A stretch of DNA of 64,000 bases from Pseudogemmobacter lacusdianii (GTDB lineage Bacteria; Pseudomonadota; Alphaproteobacteria; Rhodobacterales; Rhodobacteraceae), in contig NZ_JAVDBT010000013.1 in NCBI RefSeq assembly GCF_030848395.1, positions 62,001 to 126,000 of the forward strand. Reading direction: 5' to 3'. Within the stretch, counting starts at the first letter, position 1. Every line of letters begins with the position of its first letter. This document shows positions 8,426 through 16,531 of the stretch, piece after piece. The notes below the pieces were generated by a model. It had not been told where the DNA came from. It saw only the letters and a program-made list of their open reading frames with translations, and made no database searches. Position numbers and translations under genes: made by a program.

Positions 8426-9063
8426 GTCTTATCCTCGTAGAGGCACCAGTCCCGGATTGGGCAGATGCCGCATTTGGGTTTGCGCGCAAGGCAGATATAG
8501 CGACCATGCAGGATCAGCCAGTGATGCGCGTGTTGTTGGAACTCGGCCGGGACGTTGTCTTCGATGGCGCGTTCAACCGCCGTCTCATCCTTGCCGGGGC
8601 AGATGCCCGAGCGGTTGCCGATGCGGAAAATATGGGTGTCGACCGCTTGGGCGGGGATGCGGAACCACATGTTCAGCACCACATTGGCGGTTTTGCGGCC
8701 CACGCCCGGCAAAGTGACCAAAGCGGCGCGGCTGGAGGGCACTTCGCCGCCGTAGGTATCAACCAGCCTTTGGCTGAGCTTGATGACGTTCTTGGCCTTG
8801 TTGCGGTAAAGGCCGATGGTCTTGATATGCTCGATCACCTGCTCTTCGCCGAGGTCGAGCATCTTTTGCGGCGTATCGGCGATCTCAAACAGCGCCTTGG
8901 TGGCCTTGTTCACGCCCTTGTCGGTGGCTTGGGCGGAAAGCGCCACGGCGACCAGCAAGGTGAAGGCATTGGTGTGGTCAAGTTCACCCTTCGGCTCGGC
9001 CTCCGCTTCGCGGAACCGGGTGAAAAGGGCATGCATGGCGGGGTAATCGAGCTGTCTGACCAT
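8422..9063 (-). CDS. nth: Endonuclease III
   Basis: Base-excision repair DNA glycosylase and AP lyase for oxidised pyrimidines. With the ATG at 9063 the protein has 213 residues. The helix-hairpin-helix LPGVGRKTANVVL carries the lyase lysine at residue 124, and VDTHIFR carries the catalytic Asp at 142. The C-terminal 4Fe-4S cluster has Cys191, 198, 201 and 207 (C-x6-C-x2-C-x5-C). An in-frame ATG at 9078 exists, but AAGG stands in front of 9063 and homologues begin near there. It overlaps the downstream kinase by ATGA. Confidence 0.95.
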   Translation of the reverse strand: MVRQLDYPAMHALFTRFREAEAEPKGELDHTNAFTLLVAVALSAQATDKGVNKATKALFEIADTPQKMLDLGEEQVIEHIKTIGLYRNKAKNVIKLSQRLVDTYGGEVPSSRAALVTLPGVGRKTANVVLNMWFRIPAQAVDTHIFRIGNRSGICPGKDETAVERAIEDNVPAEFQQHAHHWLILHGRYICLARKPKCGICPIRDWCLYEDKT

Positions 9064-9173
9064 AGGGCCTTGCAGCATGAACTGGGGTTTGGGGCAAGAG
9101 GTTTAGCGTTTGGGTTGTGTTCTGTGCCGTGAGGGCGTGGGGTGACTTCGCAGCTGCGCCCCCCGGCAAAGCG

Positions 9174-9207
9174 CTTTCCGTTCCCCCGCCGCAGCTTTGA
9201 CGGAAAG
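9174..9207. repeat. Inverted repeat CTTTCCGT-N18-ACGGAAAG
   Basis: Perfect 8-bp arms between nth and the AraC/MGMT gene, about 66 nt ahead of the latter's ATG. It could be an RNA hairpin or an operator; no factor can be named. Confidence 0.45.
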
Positions 9208-9272
9208 AACCGCAGGAAACGGGTCGCACGGCGGGGGGCGCTGGCCTACATTCGCCGCAAAGGAGCGCTGCT

Positions 9273-10106
9273 ATGTCCGATCAATCCCCAGCCTATCACT
9301 ACGCGGTCATCGGTCGGGCTCTGCGCGAGATTGATGCCGCCCCACCGGGGCTGCCGCTAGAGGATCTGGCGGCGCGGATGCAGATGAGCGCGGCGCATTT
9401 CCAGCGCACCTTTAGCCAATGGGTTGGGATCTCGCCGAAGAAATACCAGCAATACCTTAGCCTTGACCATGCGAGGCGTTTGCTGGCCGAGCGGCATACC
9501 ACTTTGGCCACCGCGCAAGAGCTGGGGCTGTCGGGCACCGGGCGGCTGCATGATCTGTTCCTAAGCTGGGAGGCGATGAGCCCCGGCGCCTATGCGCGCG
9601 GCGGCGCGGGGGTGGAGATTTATTGGGGCTGGTTCGCCTCGCCCTTTGGGCGGGCCTTGGTGATGGGGACCGAGCGGGGCATTTGCGGCATTGGCTTTGG
9701 GGAGGAGGGCGAAGAGGCGGAAGCCTTTGACGATCTGCAACGGCGCTGGCCGAAAGCGGAGTATCGTGAGGCGCCAGAGCGGTTGCAGCCTTGGGTGCAG
9801 GCGGCCTTTGGTGGCGGCGGCGAGACCAAGCTGCATCTGATTGGTGCGCCCTTTCAGATCAAGGTTTGGGAGGCTTTGCTGGCGGTGCCTTCGGGCCATG
9901 TCACCACTTACGGCGATATTGCCGGGGCGATTGGCCATCCTTCGGCGCATCGCGCGGTGGGGACGGCGGTCGGGCGCAATCCGATCTCATTCCTGATCCC
10001 CTGCCACCGCGCCATTCGCCGCGATGGCGCTTTGGGCGGCTATCACTGGGGCCTGCCGCGCAAGCGCGCCATGCTGGCTTGGGAGGCGGCGCGGTCAGAG
10101 TTCTGA
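9273..10106 (+). CDS. AraC-type DNA-binding / O6-methylguanine-DNA methyltransferase fusion
   Basis: 277-residue Ada-like protein that transfers the methyl group from O6-methylguanine to its own cysteine. Residues about 10-110 form an AraC-type helix-turn-helix domain (LEDLAARMQMSAAHFQRTF). Residues about 115-275 form the methyltransferase domain with VPSGHVTTYGDIA, then IPCHRAIRR, with acceptor Cys244. The N-terminal zinc-binding domain of E. coli Ada, which senses methylphosphotriesters, is absent. Any switch to an activator would therefore have to work through Cys244 or not exist. The start has AAAGGAG upstream. A perfect dyad at 9174-9207 lies in its upstream region. Confidence 0.9.
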   Translation: MSDQSPAYHYAVIGRALREIDAAPPGLPLEDLAARMQMSAAHFQRTFSQWVGISPKKYQQYLSLDHARRLLAERHTTLATAQELGLSGTGRLHDLFLSWEAMSPGAYARGGAGVEIYWGWFASPFGRALVMGTERGICGIGFGEEGEEAEAFDDLQRRWPKAEYREAPERLQPWVQAAFGGGGETKLHLIGAPFQIKVWEALLAVPSGHVTTYGDIAGAIGHPSAHRAVGTAVGRNPISFLIPCHRAIRRDGALGGYHWGLPRKRAMLAWEAARSEF

Positions 10107-10271
10107 AGGCGCGCCCTTTCGCACTGGAAAGTGACTGCTTCGTCATCGGCAGAAGGCCGCGCATCAAGCCTCGGCTCTGTGCGGATGCGGGGCTGCATGT
10201 TATGCTGACCGGTGAACCCGGGGCCGCGAGGTCTAAGACCGGGCTTGATTCCAACGACAACGAGCATATTC

Positions 10272-10925
10272 ATGATGAAATCCCCTCTTGTGCTGGCCGC
10301 TGCGGGCCTTTTGACCCTGACGGCTTGCGTTGATCCGAATGCCTATCCCGATGACCCGAATGCGCGCACCAAGAACGGCGCGATCATCGGCGGCATCTTG
10401 GGGGCAGCGGCTGGCGTTGCGACCTCGGGCGATGGTGATGAGCTGAAGGGCGCAATCATCGGCGGCGCATTGGGCGCGGGTGGCGGTGCTTTGATCGGCC
10501 AAGATCTGGACCGGCAAGCGGCGGAGCTGCGCGTCTCGCTGAACTCGAACATCTCGGTCACCAATATGGGTGACTATCTGGTCGTGAACATGCCGCAAGA
10601 CCTGCTCTTTGCGACCGATAGCGCGACGCTGCGCGGCGATCTGACCCGCGATCTGAACGCTGTGGCCTCGAGCCTGCTGAAATATCCGCGCAGCCGCGTG
10701 GAAGTGATCGGCCATACCGACAACACCGGTGCGGCGGCTTACAACCAAGACCTCTCGGTGCGCCGTGCCTCGGCTGTGGCTTCGGTCCTGCGCGGCGCGG
10801 GCGTTCCGGCAGCGCGTCTGGCGGCCTATGGCCGGGGTGAAGACCAGCCGGTCGCGTCGAACCTGACCGCCGATGGCAAGGCCCGCAACCGCCGGGTGGA
10901 GATCATCATCCGCCCGACGATGTAA
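10272..10925 (+). CDS. OmpA-family lipoprotein with glycine-zipper domain (YiaD-like)
   Basis: Predicted outer-membrane lipoprotein of 217 residues. The lipobox LTAC puts the lipidated Cys at residue 19. Next comes a glycine-zipper segment (GAIIGGILGAAAG and GAIIGGALGAGGGALIG), then an OmpA C-terminal peptidoglycan-binding domain with IGHTDNTGAAAYNQDLS and the closing NRRVEIII. The frame extends upstream to 10212, but the signal peptide starts at the tandem ATGs at 10272/10275. No strong Shine-Dalgarno is visible. Members of this family tie the outer membrane to the cell wall. It is monocistronic and is followed by a strong terminator. Confidence 0.92.
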   Translation: MMKSPLVLAAAGLLTLTACVDPNAYPDDPNARTKNGAIIGGILGAAAGVATSGDGDELKGAIIGGALGAGGGALIGQDLDRQAAELRVSLNSNISVTNMGDYLVVNMPQDLLFATDSATLRGDLTRDLNAVASSLLKYPRSRVEVIGHTDNTGAAAYNQDLSVRRASAVASVLRGAGVPAARLAAYGRGEDQPVASNLTADGKARNRRVEIIIRPTM

Positions 10926-10970
10926 GCGGAGGAGGCCCCTTAAGCGGGCCCCTGTTGAAGGATCGAAGAA

Positions 10971-10996
10971 GGGGCCGCGCGATCGGCCCCTTTTTT
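10971..10996 (+). terminator. Terminator after the OmpA-family lipoprotein
   Basis: Stem GGGGCC / GGCCCC with an 8-nt loop, followed by six T. Confidence 0.85.
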
Positions 10997-11023
10997 CATG
11001 GCCCTGCCCCGCCCGGGCCAAAG

Positions 11024-11058
11024 AAAAAACCCCGCAGCACGGGGCTACGGGGTTCTTT
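11024..11058 (-). terminator. Terminator of the atpIBEF'F operon
   Basis: On the minus strand the stem AACCCCG / CGGGGTT is followed by a T-rich run (TTTTTTCTT). It lies about 20 nt past the subunit b stop. Confidence 0.8.
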
Positions 11059-11079
11059 CTTTGGATCAGCTGAAGCGGC

Positions 11080-11652
11080 TTAGTGCAGCTTGGCTTCCAC
11101 CTCGATGATCGCGGCATCGATCGAGGCCGAGGTCGAGGCAGCCGACATTTGCTGGCTCAGCACATCGGTCGCAGCGGCGATTGCCACGGTGACCGCGCGC
11201 TCGCGCACTTGCTTGACGGCCGCAGCCTCGGCGCTGGCGATCTGCTCTTCAGCAGCAGCCAGACGACGATCGATCGCAACCTTCAGATCGGCTTTCGCTT
11301 GCGTTGCCGCAGCTTGAGCTTCTTCCTTGGCATTTGCGACGATGCGGTCGGTTTGCTCGGCGACTTCCTTTTGCTTGCGCTCATAGGAGGCCAGAACCGA
11401 TTTGGCTTCTTCACGCAAAGCACGCGCTTCTTCCAATTCGGATTTGATCGTCGCCGCACGTTTGTCCAAAAGCCCAGCCAGCTTCGCCGGCACGCCTGCG
11501 TAAAGCAGGATACCCACGAAGATGAGGAAGGCGATCAGCACCACGAAATCGGTGTTGCCCAGGCTGAAGAACGGGCCGGCGGCAGCATGGGCCGGAGCGG
11601 CAGCCGCAACAGCGGCCCCCAGAGCGGTCCCAAGAACGAGAAGTTTCTTCAT
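11080..11652 (-). CDS. atpF: ATP synthase F0 subunit b
   Basis: Peripheral stalk subunit joining F1 to the membrane. The 190-residue protein has a membrane helix at about 29-52 ([19 protein letters not shown]). It is followed by [19 protein letters not shown] and a long charged coiled coil rich in Ala, Glu and Lys. Ahead of the helix is a cleavable-looking signal sequence ([18 protein letters not shown], then PAHAAAG), as seen in related Rhodobacteraceae b subunits. It lies 4 nt behind the b' gene and is the last gene of the F0 operon. Confidence 0.94.
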   Translation of the reverse strand: MKKLLVLGTALGAAVAAAAPAHAAAGPFFSLGNTDFVVLIAFLIFVGILLYAGVPAKLAGLLDKRAATIKSELEEARALREEAKSVLASYERKQKEVAEQTDRIVANAKEEAQAAATQAKADLKVAIDRRLAAAEEQIASAEAAAVKQVRERAVTVAIAAATDVLSQQMSAASTSASIDAAIIEVEAKLH

Positions 11653-11656
11653 CGCC

Positions 11657-12211
11657 TTACCCTTTCAGCCGCGCAGCAACCGCCGCAGTGACAGCGCCGG
11701 CGTCGACCGTGCCACCCAGAGCCGTGACCAGCTCTGCCGCAGTGTCCTTGGCCACGGCTTCCACCGCTGCAAGGGCACCCTCACGGATCTCAGCAATCCG
11801 CTTTTCAGATTCGGCAGCTTTCGCGCCAATCTCAAGATCTGCCCGCGCCGTGGCTGCATCCAATTCTTTTTGGATGTCGGCCTTAGCAGCTGCGACAATC
11901 TTCCCGGCTTCCGCGCGGGCGGTGGCCAAAGCTTCGTTGAAGCTGCGCTCGGCCGCGATGGCCTTTTGACGCAGTTCCTCGGCCGCGGCCAAATCGTTGG
12001 TGATCGTGCCTTTACGCTCGGCCAAAACGGCGCCAATGCGGGGCAGAGCGATGGTCTTCAGGATGAAGAACAACACCACCAAGGTGACCAGCAGCCAGAA
12101 CACCTGGTTCGGCATCCAGTCGGTGCAAAGCTGCGGCATCCCTTTGGCGCTACCGGCGTCCATAAGACACTCAGCATGCCAATTCATGCCGTGGGTTTCC
12201 GTTGCCATCAT
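11657..12211 (-). CDS. atpG: ATP synthase F0 subunit b'
   Basis: Second, diverged b-type stalk subunit, found in alphaproteobacteria and photosynthetic organisms, which pairs with b as a heterodimer. The 184-residue protein has the typical b' block [20 protein letters not shown] (membrane anchor, about residues 31-50), then [19 protein letters not shown] and a coiled-coil tail. The two ATGs at 12211 and 12208 are equivalent; GGAGAG precedes them. It lies between the subunit c and subunit b genes, the usual order in this family. The symbol atpX is also used for this gene. Confidence 0.94.
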   Translation of the reverse strand: MMATETHGMNWHAECLMDAGSAKGMPQLCTDWMPNQVFWLLVTLVVLFFILKTIALPRIGAVLAERKGTITNDLAAAEELRQKAIAAERSFNEALATARAEAGKIVAAAKADIQKELDAATARADLEIGAKAAESEKRIAEIREGALAAVEAVAKDTAAELVTALGGTVDAGAVTAAVAARLKG

Positions 12212-12295
12212 GCTCTCCGTCGAACCGTTCTGAACAGGAAGGGCGCCAGCCGTCTCCGACCCGCGCCGCTTCCCACTTTTACGTCAGAAGCTGGT

Positions 12296-12532
12296 TCAGA
12301 CTGCGAACATCAGCAGCAGAGCGATCAGGAACGAGAAGATCCCGAGAGCTTCTGCGAAAGCGATACCCACGAAGAGGTTCGCGGTTTGGCCGGGGGCAGC
12401 CGACGGATTGCGCAGAGCGCCTTCCAGGAACTTGCCGACGATGTTACCGACGCCGAGGCCAGCACCGGCAAGGCCGAAAGCTGCGAGGCCAGCACCGATG
12501 TATTTGCCGAGCAGAGCGAGTTCGCCTTCCAT
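12296..12532 (-). CDS. atpE: ATP synthase F0 subunit c
   Basis: Proteolipid of the rotor ring, 78 residues in two membrane helices. The polar loop is Arg41-Asn42-Pro43. The proton-carrying carboxylate is Glu61 in [11 protein letters not shown]. Helix 1 is glycine-rich ([17 protein letters not shown]), as expected for ring packing. The genes on both sides are the other F0 subunits. Confidence 0.97.
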   Translation of the reverse strand: MEGELALLGKYIGAGLAAFGLAGAGLGVGNIVGKFLEGALRNPSAAPGQTANLFVGIAFAEALGIFSFLIALLLMFAV

Positions 12533-12597
12533 GTCGTAGACTCCTATAGGTTGGAAAAGCTTGAGATTTGATTTCTTACCGAACCAAGGCCGGGGCC

Positions 12598-13341
12598 TTA
12601 GTGGTGGGCTTCGCCCACCGCGTCCTTAAGGTAGACGCAGGTCAGAATGGTGAAGACATAGGCTTGAACGAAAGCCACGAGCACCTCGAGCGCATAGATG
12701 CCAACGGCACCAGCGATCGCGAGCGGCGAGATGATCGCCATCGAGGCAAAGCCCGCGAAAACTTTGAGAACAGCGTGACCAGCCAGCAGGTTGCCTGCAA
12801 GACGGATCGAGTGCGAAACCGGGCGCATGATGTAGGAGATGACCTCAATCACCGCCAAGATCGGACGCAGGGCCAAGGGGGCCGAGGACACCCAGAACAT
12901 CGCAAAGAAACCCAGACCCTTGCGGCTGATGCCGATCAAGGTGACGCCGAGGAAAACCAGAAGCGCCAGAACGCCGGTCACAGCGACATGGCTGGTGGTG
13001 GTGAAGCTCATCGGCAGCAGGCCGAGGAGGTTCGACAGCAGCACGAAGAGGAAGAGCGTCATCACGAGGGGGAAGTATTTCACCCCTTCATGGCCCGCGA
13101 CTTCTTCAACCATATTGTGGATGAAGCCATAGAAGACTTCGGCAATGGATTGCAGCCGGGTCGGGATCAGACCGCGGTGACGGGTTGCCAGCACAAACAA
13201 AGCGAAGATGCAGACAAGGGCAAGGCCCATCCACAAGGTCACATTGGTCAGCGTATACCACTCAACCGGGCCATCGCCGAAGAGCGGCTTGACCACGAAT
13301 TGGTCCATCGGGTGGATCGAGAAACCGCCTTCAGTCGCCAC
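12598..13341 (-). CDS. atpB: ATP synthase F0 subunit a
   Basis: Membrane stator subunit that forms the two proton half-channels. The 247-residue protein has several hydrophobic helices. The essential arginine is Arg180 in [12 protein letters not shown], the counterpart of E. coli Arg210. The ATG is 3 nt past the atpI stop, so translation is probably coupled. Confidence 0.96.
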   Translation of the reverse strand: MATEGGFSIHPMDQFVVKPLFGDGPVEWYTLTNVTLWMGLALVCIFALFVLATRHRGLIPTRLQSIAEVFYGFIHNMVEEVAGHEGVKYFPLVMTLFLFVLLSNLLGLLPMSFTTTSHVAVTGVLALLVFLGVTLIGISRKGLGFFAMFWVSSAPLALRPILAVIEVISYIMRPVSHSIRLAGNLLAGHAVLKVFAGFASMAIISPLAIAGAVGIYALEVLVAFVQAYVFTILTCVYLKDAVGEAHH

Positions 13342-13344
13342 TTT

Positions 13345-13701
13345 TCACTTCCCCTCGTTCAAGGCGGACTTTGCCGCCTGATCGTCTGCGGCAGCCTGAG
13401 CTGCCTTCTTTTCCATCATCTCACGAGCCGTGCCCATCATCGTGCGCACCCCCGCGACAAACCCCAAGAGCGAGAAGATCACCAGAAGGATCGGCAAGGT
13501 GCCGAAAAGCTTATCCAGCCCGTAACCGATGCTGGTTCCGACAACGATGCCGGCGCCAAGCTCAATCACCATCCTCCAAGCAATCTCGCCTTGCGAGATC
13601 CCTTGCGCCACGCTTGAACTGCGCGGCTTCGGCACTCCGCGTGCGGCAGCGAGGCGTTGTTCCAACGCACGCAGACGCTCGGGATCAGGTTCCGAAGCCA
13701 T
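13345..13701 (-). CDS. atpI: ATP synthase subunit I (AtpI-like)
   Basis: Small accessory membrane protein of the F0 operon, thought to help assemble the c-ring or supply magnesium. With the ATG at 13701 the protein has 118 residues. It starts with a charged N-terminal helix (ASEPDPERLRALEQRLAAAR) and has two membrane helices (MVIELGAGIVVGTSIGYGL and LPILLVIFSLLGFVAGV). The longer frame to 13758 is rejected: GAGAGGG lies just before 13701, and the promoter found at 13730-13758 would make the longer leader impossible. Confidence 0.9.
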   Translation of the reverse strand: MASEPDPERLRALEQRLAAARGVPKPRSSSVAQGISQGEIAWRMVIELGAGIVVGTSIGYGLDKLFGTLPILLVIFSLLGFVAGVRTMMGTAREMMEKKAAQAAADDQAAKSALNEGK

Positions 13702-13729
13702 TGCGGCCCTCTCGTGGCAGTCAGCGGCG

Positions 13730-13758
13730 GTAATAGGGGGCGGGGGGCCATGAGTCAA
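13730..13758 (-). promoter_or_regulatory. Promoter of the atpIBEF'F operon
   Basis: Minus strand TTGACT (13758-13753), 17-nt spacer, TATTAC (13735-13730). This is a good housekeeping-type promoter giving a leader of about 20 nt before the atpI ATG at 13701. Confidence 0.7.
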
Positions 13759-13873
13759 GCGATGAAGGCTGCGAGTTATACCACTGAAAACGTTGTATTT
13801 TCCAGATTCACACTTGCTGAATTTGCGGCATATGGTGACAAATTCAGGGCTGAGCGATATTCAACCCTTAGGT

Positions 13874-13902
13874 TGACAATGGCTGCACGGGCCAGATAGT
13901 CG
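13874..13902 (+). promoter_or_regulatory. Promoter of the ArsR regulator, probably leaderless
   Basis: TTGACA (13874-13879), 17-nt spacer, ATAGTC (13897-13902). The ATG starts 5 nt after the -10 element, which places the transcription start at or next to the ATG. No Shine-Dalgarno is present. Confidence 0.55.
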
Positions 13903-13906
13903 CCTG

Positions 13907-14272
13907 ATGGACCCCACCCTCTCCCCTGCCGAGACCCTGAAGCTGGACGCGATCTTTGCGGCACTGGCCGATCCAACGCGGCGGGCGATTTTGGCGATGC
14001 TTTTGGAAGATGACATGGCGGTCACCGATGTGGCGCAGCCGTTTCAACAAAGTCTGGCGGCGATCTCCAAACATTTGCAGGTGCTGGCGGAAGCCGGGCT
14101 GATCAGCCGCGAGAAGCGCGGACGGGTGGTTTGGTGCAAGCTGGAGCCAGATGCTTTGCGCGGCGCCTCGGTTTGGATGCGGGGCTTTGGGCAGTTTGAA
14201 CCTTTGGACCTTGATGCCTTTGAGCGCTTCTTGGACCATGAGCTGGCCGAGGATGAAGTCCCCAAGGCCTAG
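13907..14272 (+). CDS. ArsR/SmtB-family transcriptional regulator
   Basis: 121-residue winged-helix regulator. The opening FAALADPTRRAILAMLL and the recognition region LAAISKHLQVLAEAGLISREK are classic for the family; RGRVVWCKLEP forms the wing. No CxC metal site of the ArsR or CadC type is visible, so it may sense something other than metal or belong to the metal-free branch. No target gene adjoins it apart from the small ORF at 14403. It appears to be read from a leaderless transcript (promoter 13874-13902). Confidence 0.9.
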   Translation: MDPTLSPAETLKLDAIFAALADPTRRAILAMLLEDDMAVTDVAQPFQQSLAAISKHLQVLAEAGLISREKRGRVVWCKLEPDALRGASVWMRGFGQFEPLDLDAFERFLDHELAEDEVPKA

Positions 14273-14402
14273 CCCAAGCGCGCCCCGGTAAAGCCCCGGT
14301 TTGCCCGCTGGTTTGTCACAAAACCGCCGCGCTTTGCTTCAAACCTTGCGCCAGCGAGGGTTGCCATTGGCGCAGCCGTCCCAACCGCAAGGAGAGACGA
14401 CG

Positions 14403-14555
14403 ATGGCCAAGGCATTGAGCTTGTTGCAAAGGCTGTGGAACTTCCGCCAGCGCGATGAGCCGAAAGACAGCGCCTTTGAGCAGCGGCTGCAAGAGATGGG
14501 CGGGCTGCGTCAGGTCTCGGTCGCGCGGGCGGTGCTTTTCAGAACTGGGCAGTAA
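14403..14555 (+). CDS. Hypothetical 50-residue protein
   Basis: Small ORF opening MAKALSLLQRLWNFRQRDEP and ending in LRQVSVARAVLFRTGQ. It is basic, with an amphipathic N-terminal helix and no membrane segment. Support for translation is the AAGGAGAG ribosome site about 8 nt ahead of the ATG and the lack of another gene on this stretch. Its last 17 nt overlap the 3' end of mipZ tail to tail. The function is unknown. Confidence 0.55.
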   Translation: MAKALSLLQRLWNFRQRDEPKDSAFEQRLQEMGGLRQVSVARAVLFRTGQ

Positions 14556-15348
14556 CGCCGGGGAGACGCAGCGCGGTCACCAGATCGCGCAGCTCTTGGC
14601 GGGCGGCGATGTTGGACATGTTGAGCTGCTCAACGCCGGAATCTTTCAAGTCCAGCAGCGTGAGGCCGCGCGGGAACAACTCGCGGAAGATCACGCGTTC
14701 GGAGAAACCGGGCGCGACGCGGAAACCGATGCGGCGCGAGAGATCCTCTAGCGCTGCGCCCACTTTCTTTTTGTTGTGCATCTGCTGGGCGCCAAGGCGG
14801 TTGCGCAACACGATCCAATCGATTGGCTTCAGCCCGGCTTGCGCGCGCAGCTGCCGCGCGCCCCAAACCATCTCGGCATAGATCGACGGGCCTTTGACTT
14901 TGCCGCTTTCGGGATCGATGCGGGCGAGCAGGTCGAAATCGACAAAGCTGTCGTTCATCGGCGTGATCAGAGTATCGGCCAAAGAATGCGCCACTTGGCT
15001 CAGCCGCGTATGGCTGCCGGGGCAGTCGATGATGATGAAATCTTTCACCGGGTCCATCTCGGCCACGGCACTGGTCAGCCGCTGGTCAAAGGCATTCTCG
15101 CCGGGGGTGAGGCTTGCCTCATCCACCTCGGGCAGTTCGCGGTATTCGGGGCTGGGCAGCTCGATCCCGGCCTGCGCCATCCAAGCGCGGCGGTTCTCGA
15201 CATAGCGGCCCGAGGTCTTCTGGCGCAGGTCCAGATCCAACATGCCAACCGCAAAACCCATCCGGGCCAAGGCGGTCGCCACATGCATACAGGTGGTGGA
15301 CTTGCCCGAGCCCCCCTTCTCGTTGCCGACAACGATGATATGCGCCAT
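14539..15348 (-). CDS. mipZ: ParA/MinD-family division-site ATPase MipZ
   Basis: ATPase that forms a gradient from the cell poles and keeps FtsZ away from them, as shown in Caulobacter. With the ATG at 15348 the protein has 269 residues. The deviant Walker A motif NEKGGSGKST has Lys11 and Lys16, and the MipZ-typical block DLDLRQKTSGRYVENR follows. Walker B is IIIDCPG. The frame runs on to 15435 but homologues start at MAHIIVVGNEKGG, with AAGGGGG just upstream. It stands alone between rpmE and the small ORF. Confidence 0.93.
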   Translation of the reverse strand: MAHIIVVGNEKGGSGKSTTCMHVATALARMGFAVGMLDLDLRQKTSGRYVENRRAWMAQAGIELPSPEYRELPEVDEASLTPGENAFDQRLTSAVAEMDPVKDFIIIDCPGSHTRLSQVAHSLADTLITPMNDSFVDFDLLARIDPESGKVKGPSIYAEMVWGARQLRAQAGLKPIDWIVLRNRLGAQQMHNKKKVGAALEDLSRRIGFRVAPGFSERVIFRELFPRGLTLLDLKDSGVEQLNMSNIAARQELRDLVTALRLPGVTAQF

Positions 15349-15501
15349 GTGATTGCCCCCTTTTGCGGCCCGCGAGTTCTTGGCCGGTCTTTCTATTGGC
15401 AAGGACCAGCCGAAAGGGGAAGCCCTTTTTGGCACAAAGCCGCTGCAGCGACCTTGGGTGAGTCCCGCATGCCATGCGCAGGCCCGTCAGGCGCAGCAAT
15501 G

Positions 15502-15532
15502 CAAAAGGGCGCATCCGAAGATGCGCCCTCTT
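15502..15532 (-). terminator. Terminator after rpmE
   Basis: Perfect 10-bp stem AGGGCGCATC / GATGCGCCCT. On the minus strand the loop is TTCG, a very stable tetraloop, and TTTT follows. It ends the ffh-rpmE cluster. Confidence 0.85.
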
Positions 15533-15551
15533 GGTCTTTGCGGGTCTGGGC

Positions 15552-15773
15552 TTAGAAGCCGAGGCCAGCGTATTTGTTTTTGAACTTCGACACGCGGCCA
15601 CCGGTGTCCATCAGCTTGGCCGATTGGCCGGTCCAAGCCGGGTGTGCCAGCGGGTCGATGTCGAGCGACAGCGTGTCGCCTTCTTTGCCCCAGGTCGAAC
15701 GGGTCTGATAGGTCGAGCCGTCGGTCATTTTCACTTCGATGAAGTGATAATCGGGGTGAATGCCCTCTTTCAT
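15552..15773 (-). CDS. rpmE: 50S ribosomal protein L31 (cysteine-free form)
   Basis: 73-residue L31 opening [19 protein letters not shown] and containing [12 protein letters not shown]. The four zinc-binding cysteines of the C+ form are absent, so this copy does not need zinc. It follows rplS by 14 nt and ends the translation cluster. Confidence 0.96.
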   Translation of the reverse strand: MKEGIHPDYHFIEVKMTDGSTYQTRSTWGKEGDTLSLDIDPLAHPAWTGQSAKLMDTGGRVSKFKNKYAGLGF

Positions 15774-15787
15774 CGTTCCGGCTCCTC

Positions 15788-16162
15788 TTATTCAGCTTTG
15801 GCTTTGTAGGTGCTGTTCTCAGCGATCCGGGCGGATTTACCGCGACGATCACGGAGGTAGTACAGCTTGGCGCGACGCACTTTACCGCGACGGACCACTT
15901 CGATGGTCGCGATATTGGTCGAGTAGAGCGGGAAGACGCGCTCGACGCCCTCGCCGAAGGAAATCTTACGGACCGTGAAGGAAGCCGCCAGGGTCGCGCC
16001 GCCTTTACGAGCGATGCAAACGCCTTCGTAGGCCTGAACGCGCGAACGCGAGCCTTCGGTCACTTTGTAGCCAACGCGCACAGTGTCGCCGGCTTTGAAG
16101 TCGGGGATGGTCTTGCCGAGGGCGGCAATTTGCTCCGCCTCGATCTGGGCGATGAGGTTCAT
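15788..16162 (-). CDS. rplS: 50S ribosomal protein L19
   Basis: 124-residue protein at the 30S-50S interface. Typical blocks are [45 protein letters not shown] and [20 protein letters not shown] 369-nt stretch without a convincing gene separates it from trmD, so it may have its own leader or promoter there. The start has GGAGACC upstream. Confidence 0.97.
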   Translation of the reverse strand: MNLIAQIEAEQIAALGKTIPDFKAGDTVRVGYKVTEGSRSRVQAYEGVCIARKGGATLAASFTVRKISFGEGVERVFPLYSTNIATIEVVRRGKVRRAKLYYLRDRRGKSARIAENSTYKAKAE

Positions 16163-16400
16163 GCGCCGGTCTCCATTCTTGCCTGCGGTGGTTCCGCAGA
16201 GGTGATGCCGCGCCAGAGCTCCTGGTCTTCTGTCGGATCCCTGCCCTGATGGACAAGCCCGCCGGAGATGCCGCCTGCTTTGCTAACCGCGCCCTGGGCA
16301 ATGACCTTGCCGAAGAAGGCAAGCAAGCACAGGGAATCGGGACCGATGGGCAAGAAGCCCCGGACGGGGTGGCTATAGGGGGACAAGAGCTTGCGGTCAA

Positions 16401-16438
16401 GCGCTGCGCGTTGCGGCAAGCGCTGCGCGTTGCGGCAA
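16401..16438. repeat. 19-bp tandem duplication
   Basis: Two perfect abutting copies of GCGCTGCGCGTTGCGGCAA (16401-16419 and 16420-16438), with partial matches on both sides. It lies in the trmD-rplS gap. Confidence 0.9.
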
Positions 16439-16498
16439 GCGCGGCGGGTCCGGCTGCTTCGGAAAGCCTCCGGCGGGAGGGGGCTGCCATTGGCAATG

Positions 16499-16516
16499 GG
16501 GGGGGCAGAGCCCCCC
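16499..16516. repeat. GC palindrome downstream of trmD
   Basis: GGGGGGC-AGA-GCCCCCC, 16 nt past the trmD stop on the minus strand. It is a strong hairpin without a T-run. It could stop or protect the trmD mRNA, or be a dispersed palindromic repeat. Confidence 0.6.
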
Positions 16517-16531
16517 GCCCTATTAAGTTGT

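Larger units (their letters stand above)
16163..16531 (-). other. 369-nt gap between trmD and rplS (leader region)
   Basis: No convincing gene. It holds a GC palindrome next to trmD (16499-16516), a perfect 19-bp tandem duplication (16401-16438) and the small dyad CTTGCC-N6-GGCAAG near 16310-16327. An 86-codon frame starting at a TTG inside the duplication stops with an ATGA overlap on the rplS start. It has no recognisable similarity, and coding is doubtful. The stretch most likely serves as the rplS leader. Confidence 0.5.

Noticed and set aside
12568-13617. 349-codon plus-strand frame opposite atpB and atpI
   Set aside because: Very rich in His, Gln and Arg without any domain; the minus-strand ATP synthase genes are certain.
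16159-16419. 86-codon frame ahead of rplS, ending in an ATGA overlap
   Set aside because: It starts at a TTG inside a tandem duplication, has no ribosome site and no recognisable similarity. The overlap alone is not enough, so the stretch is described as a leader region.
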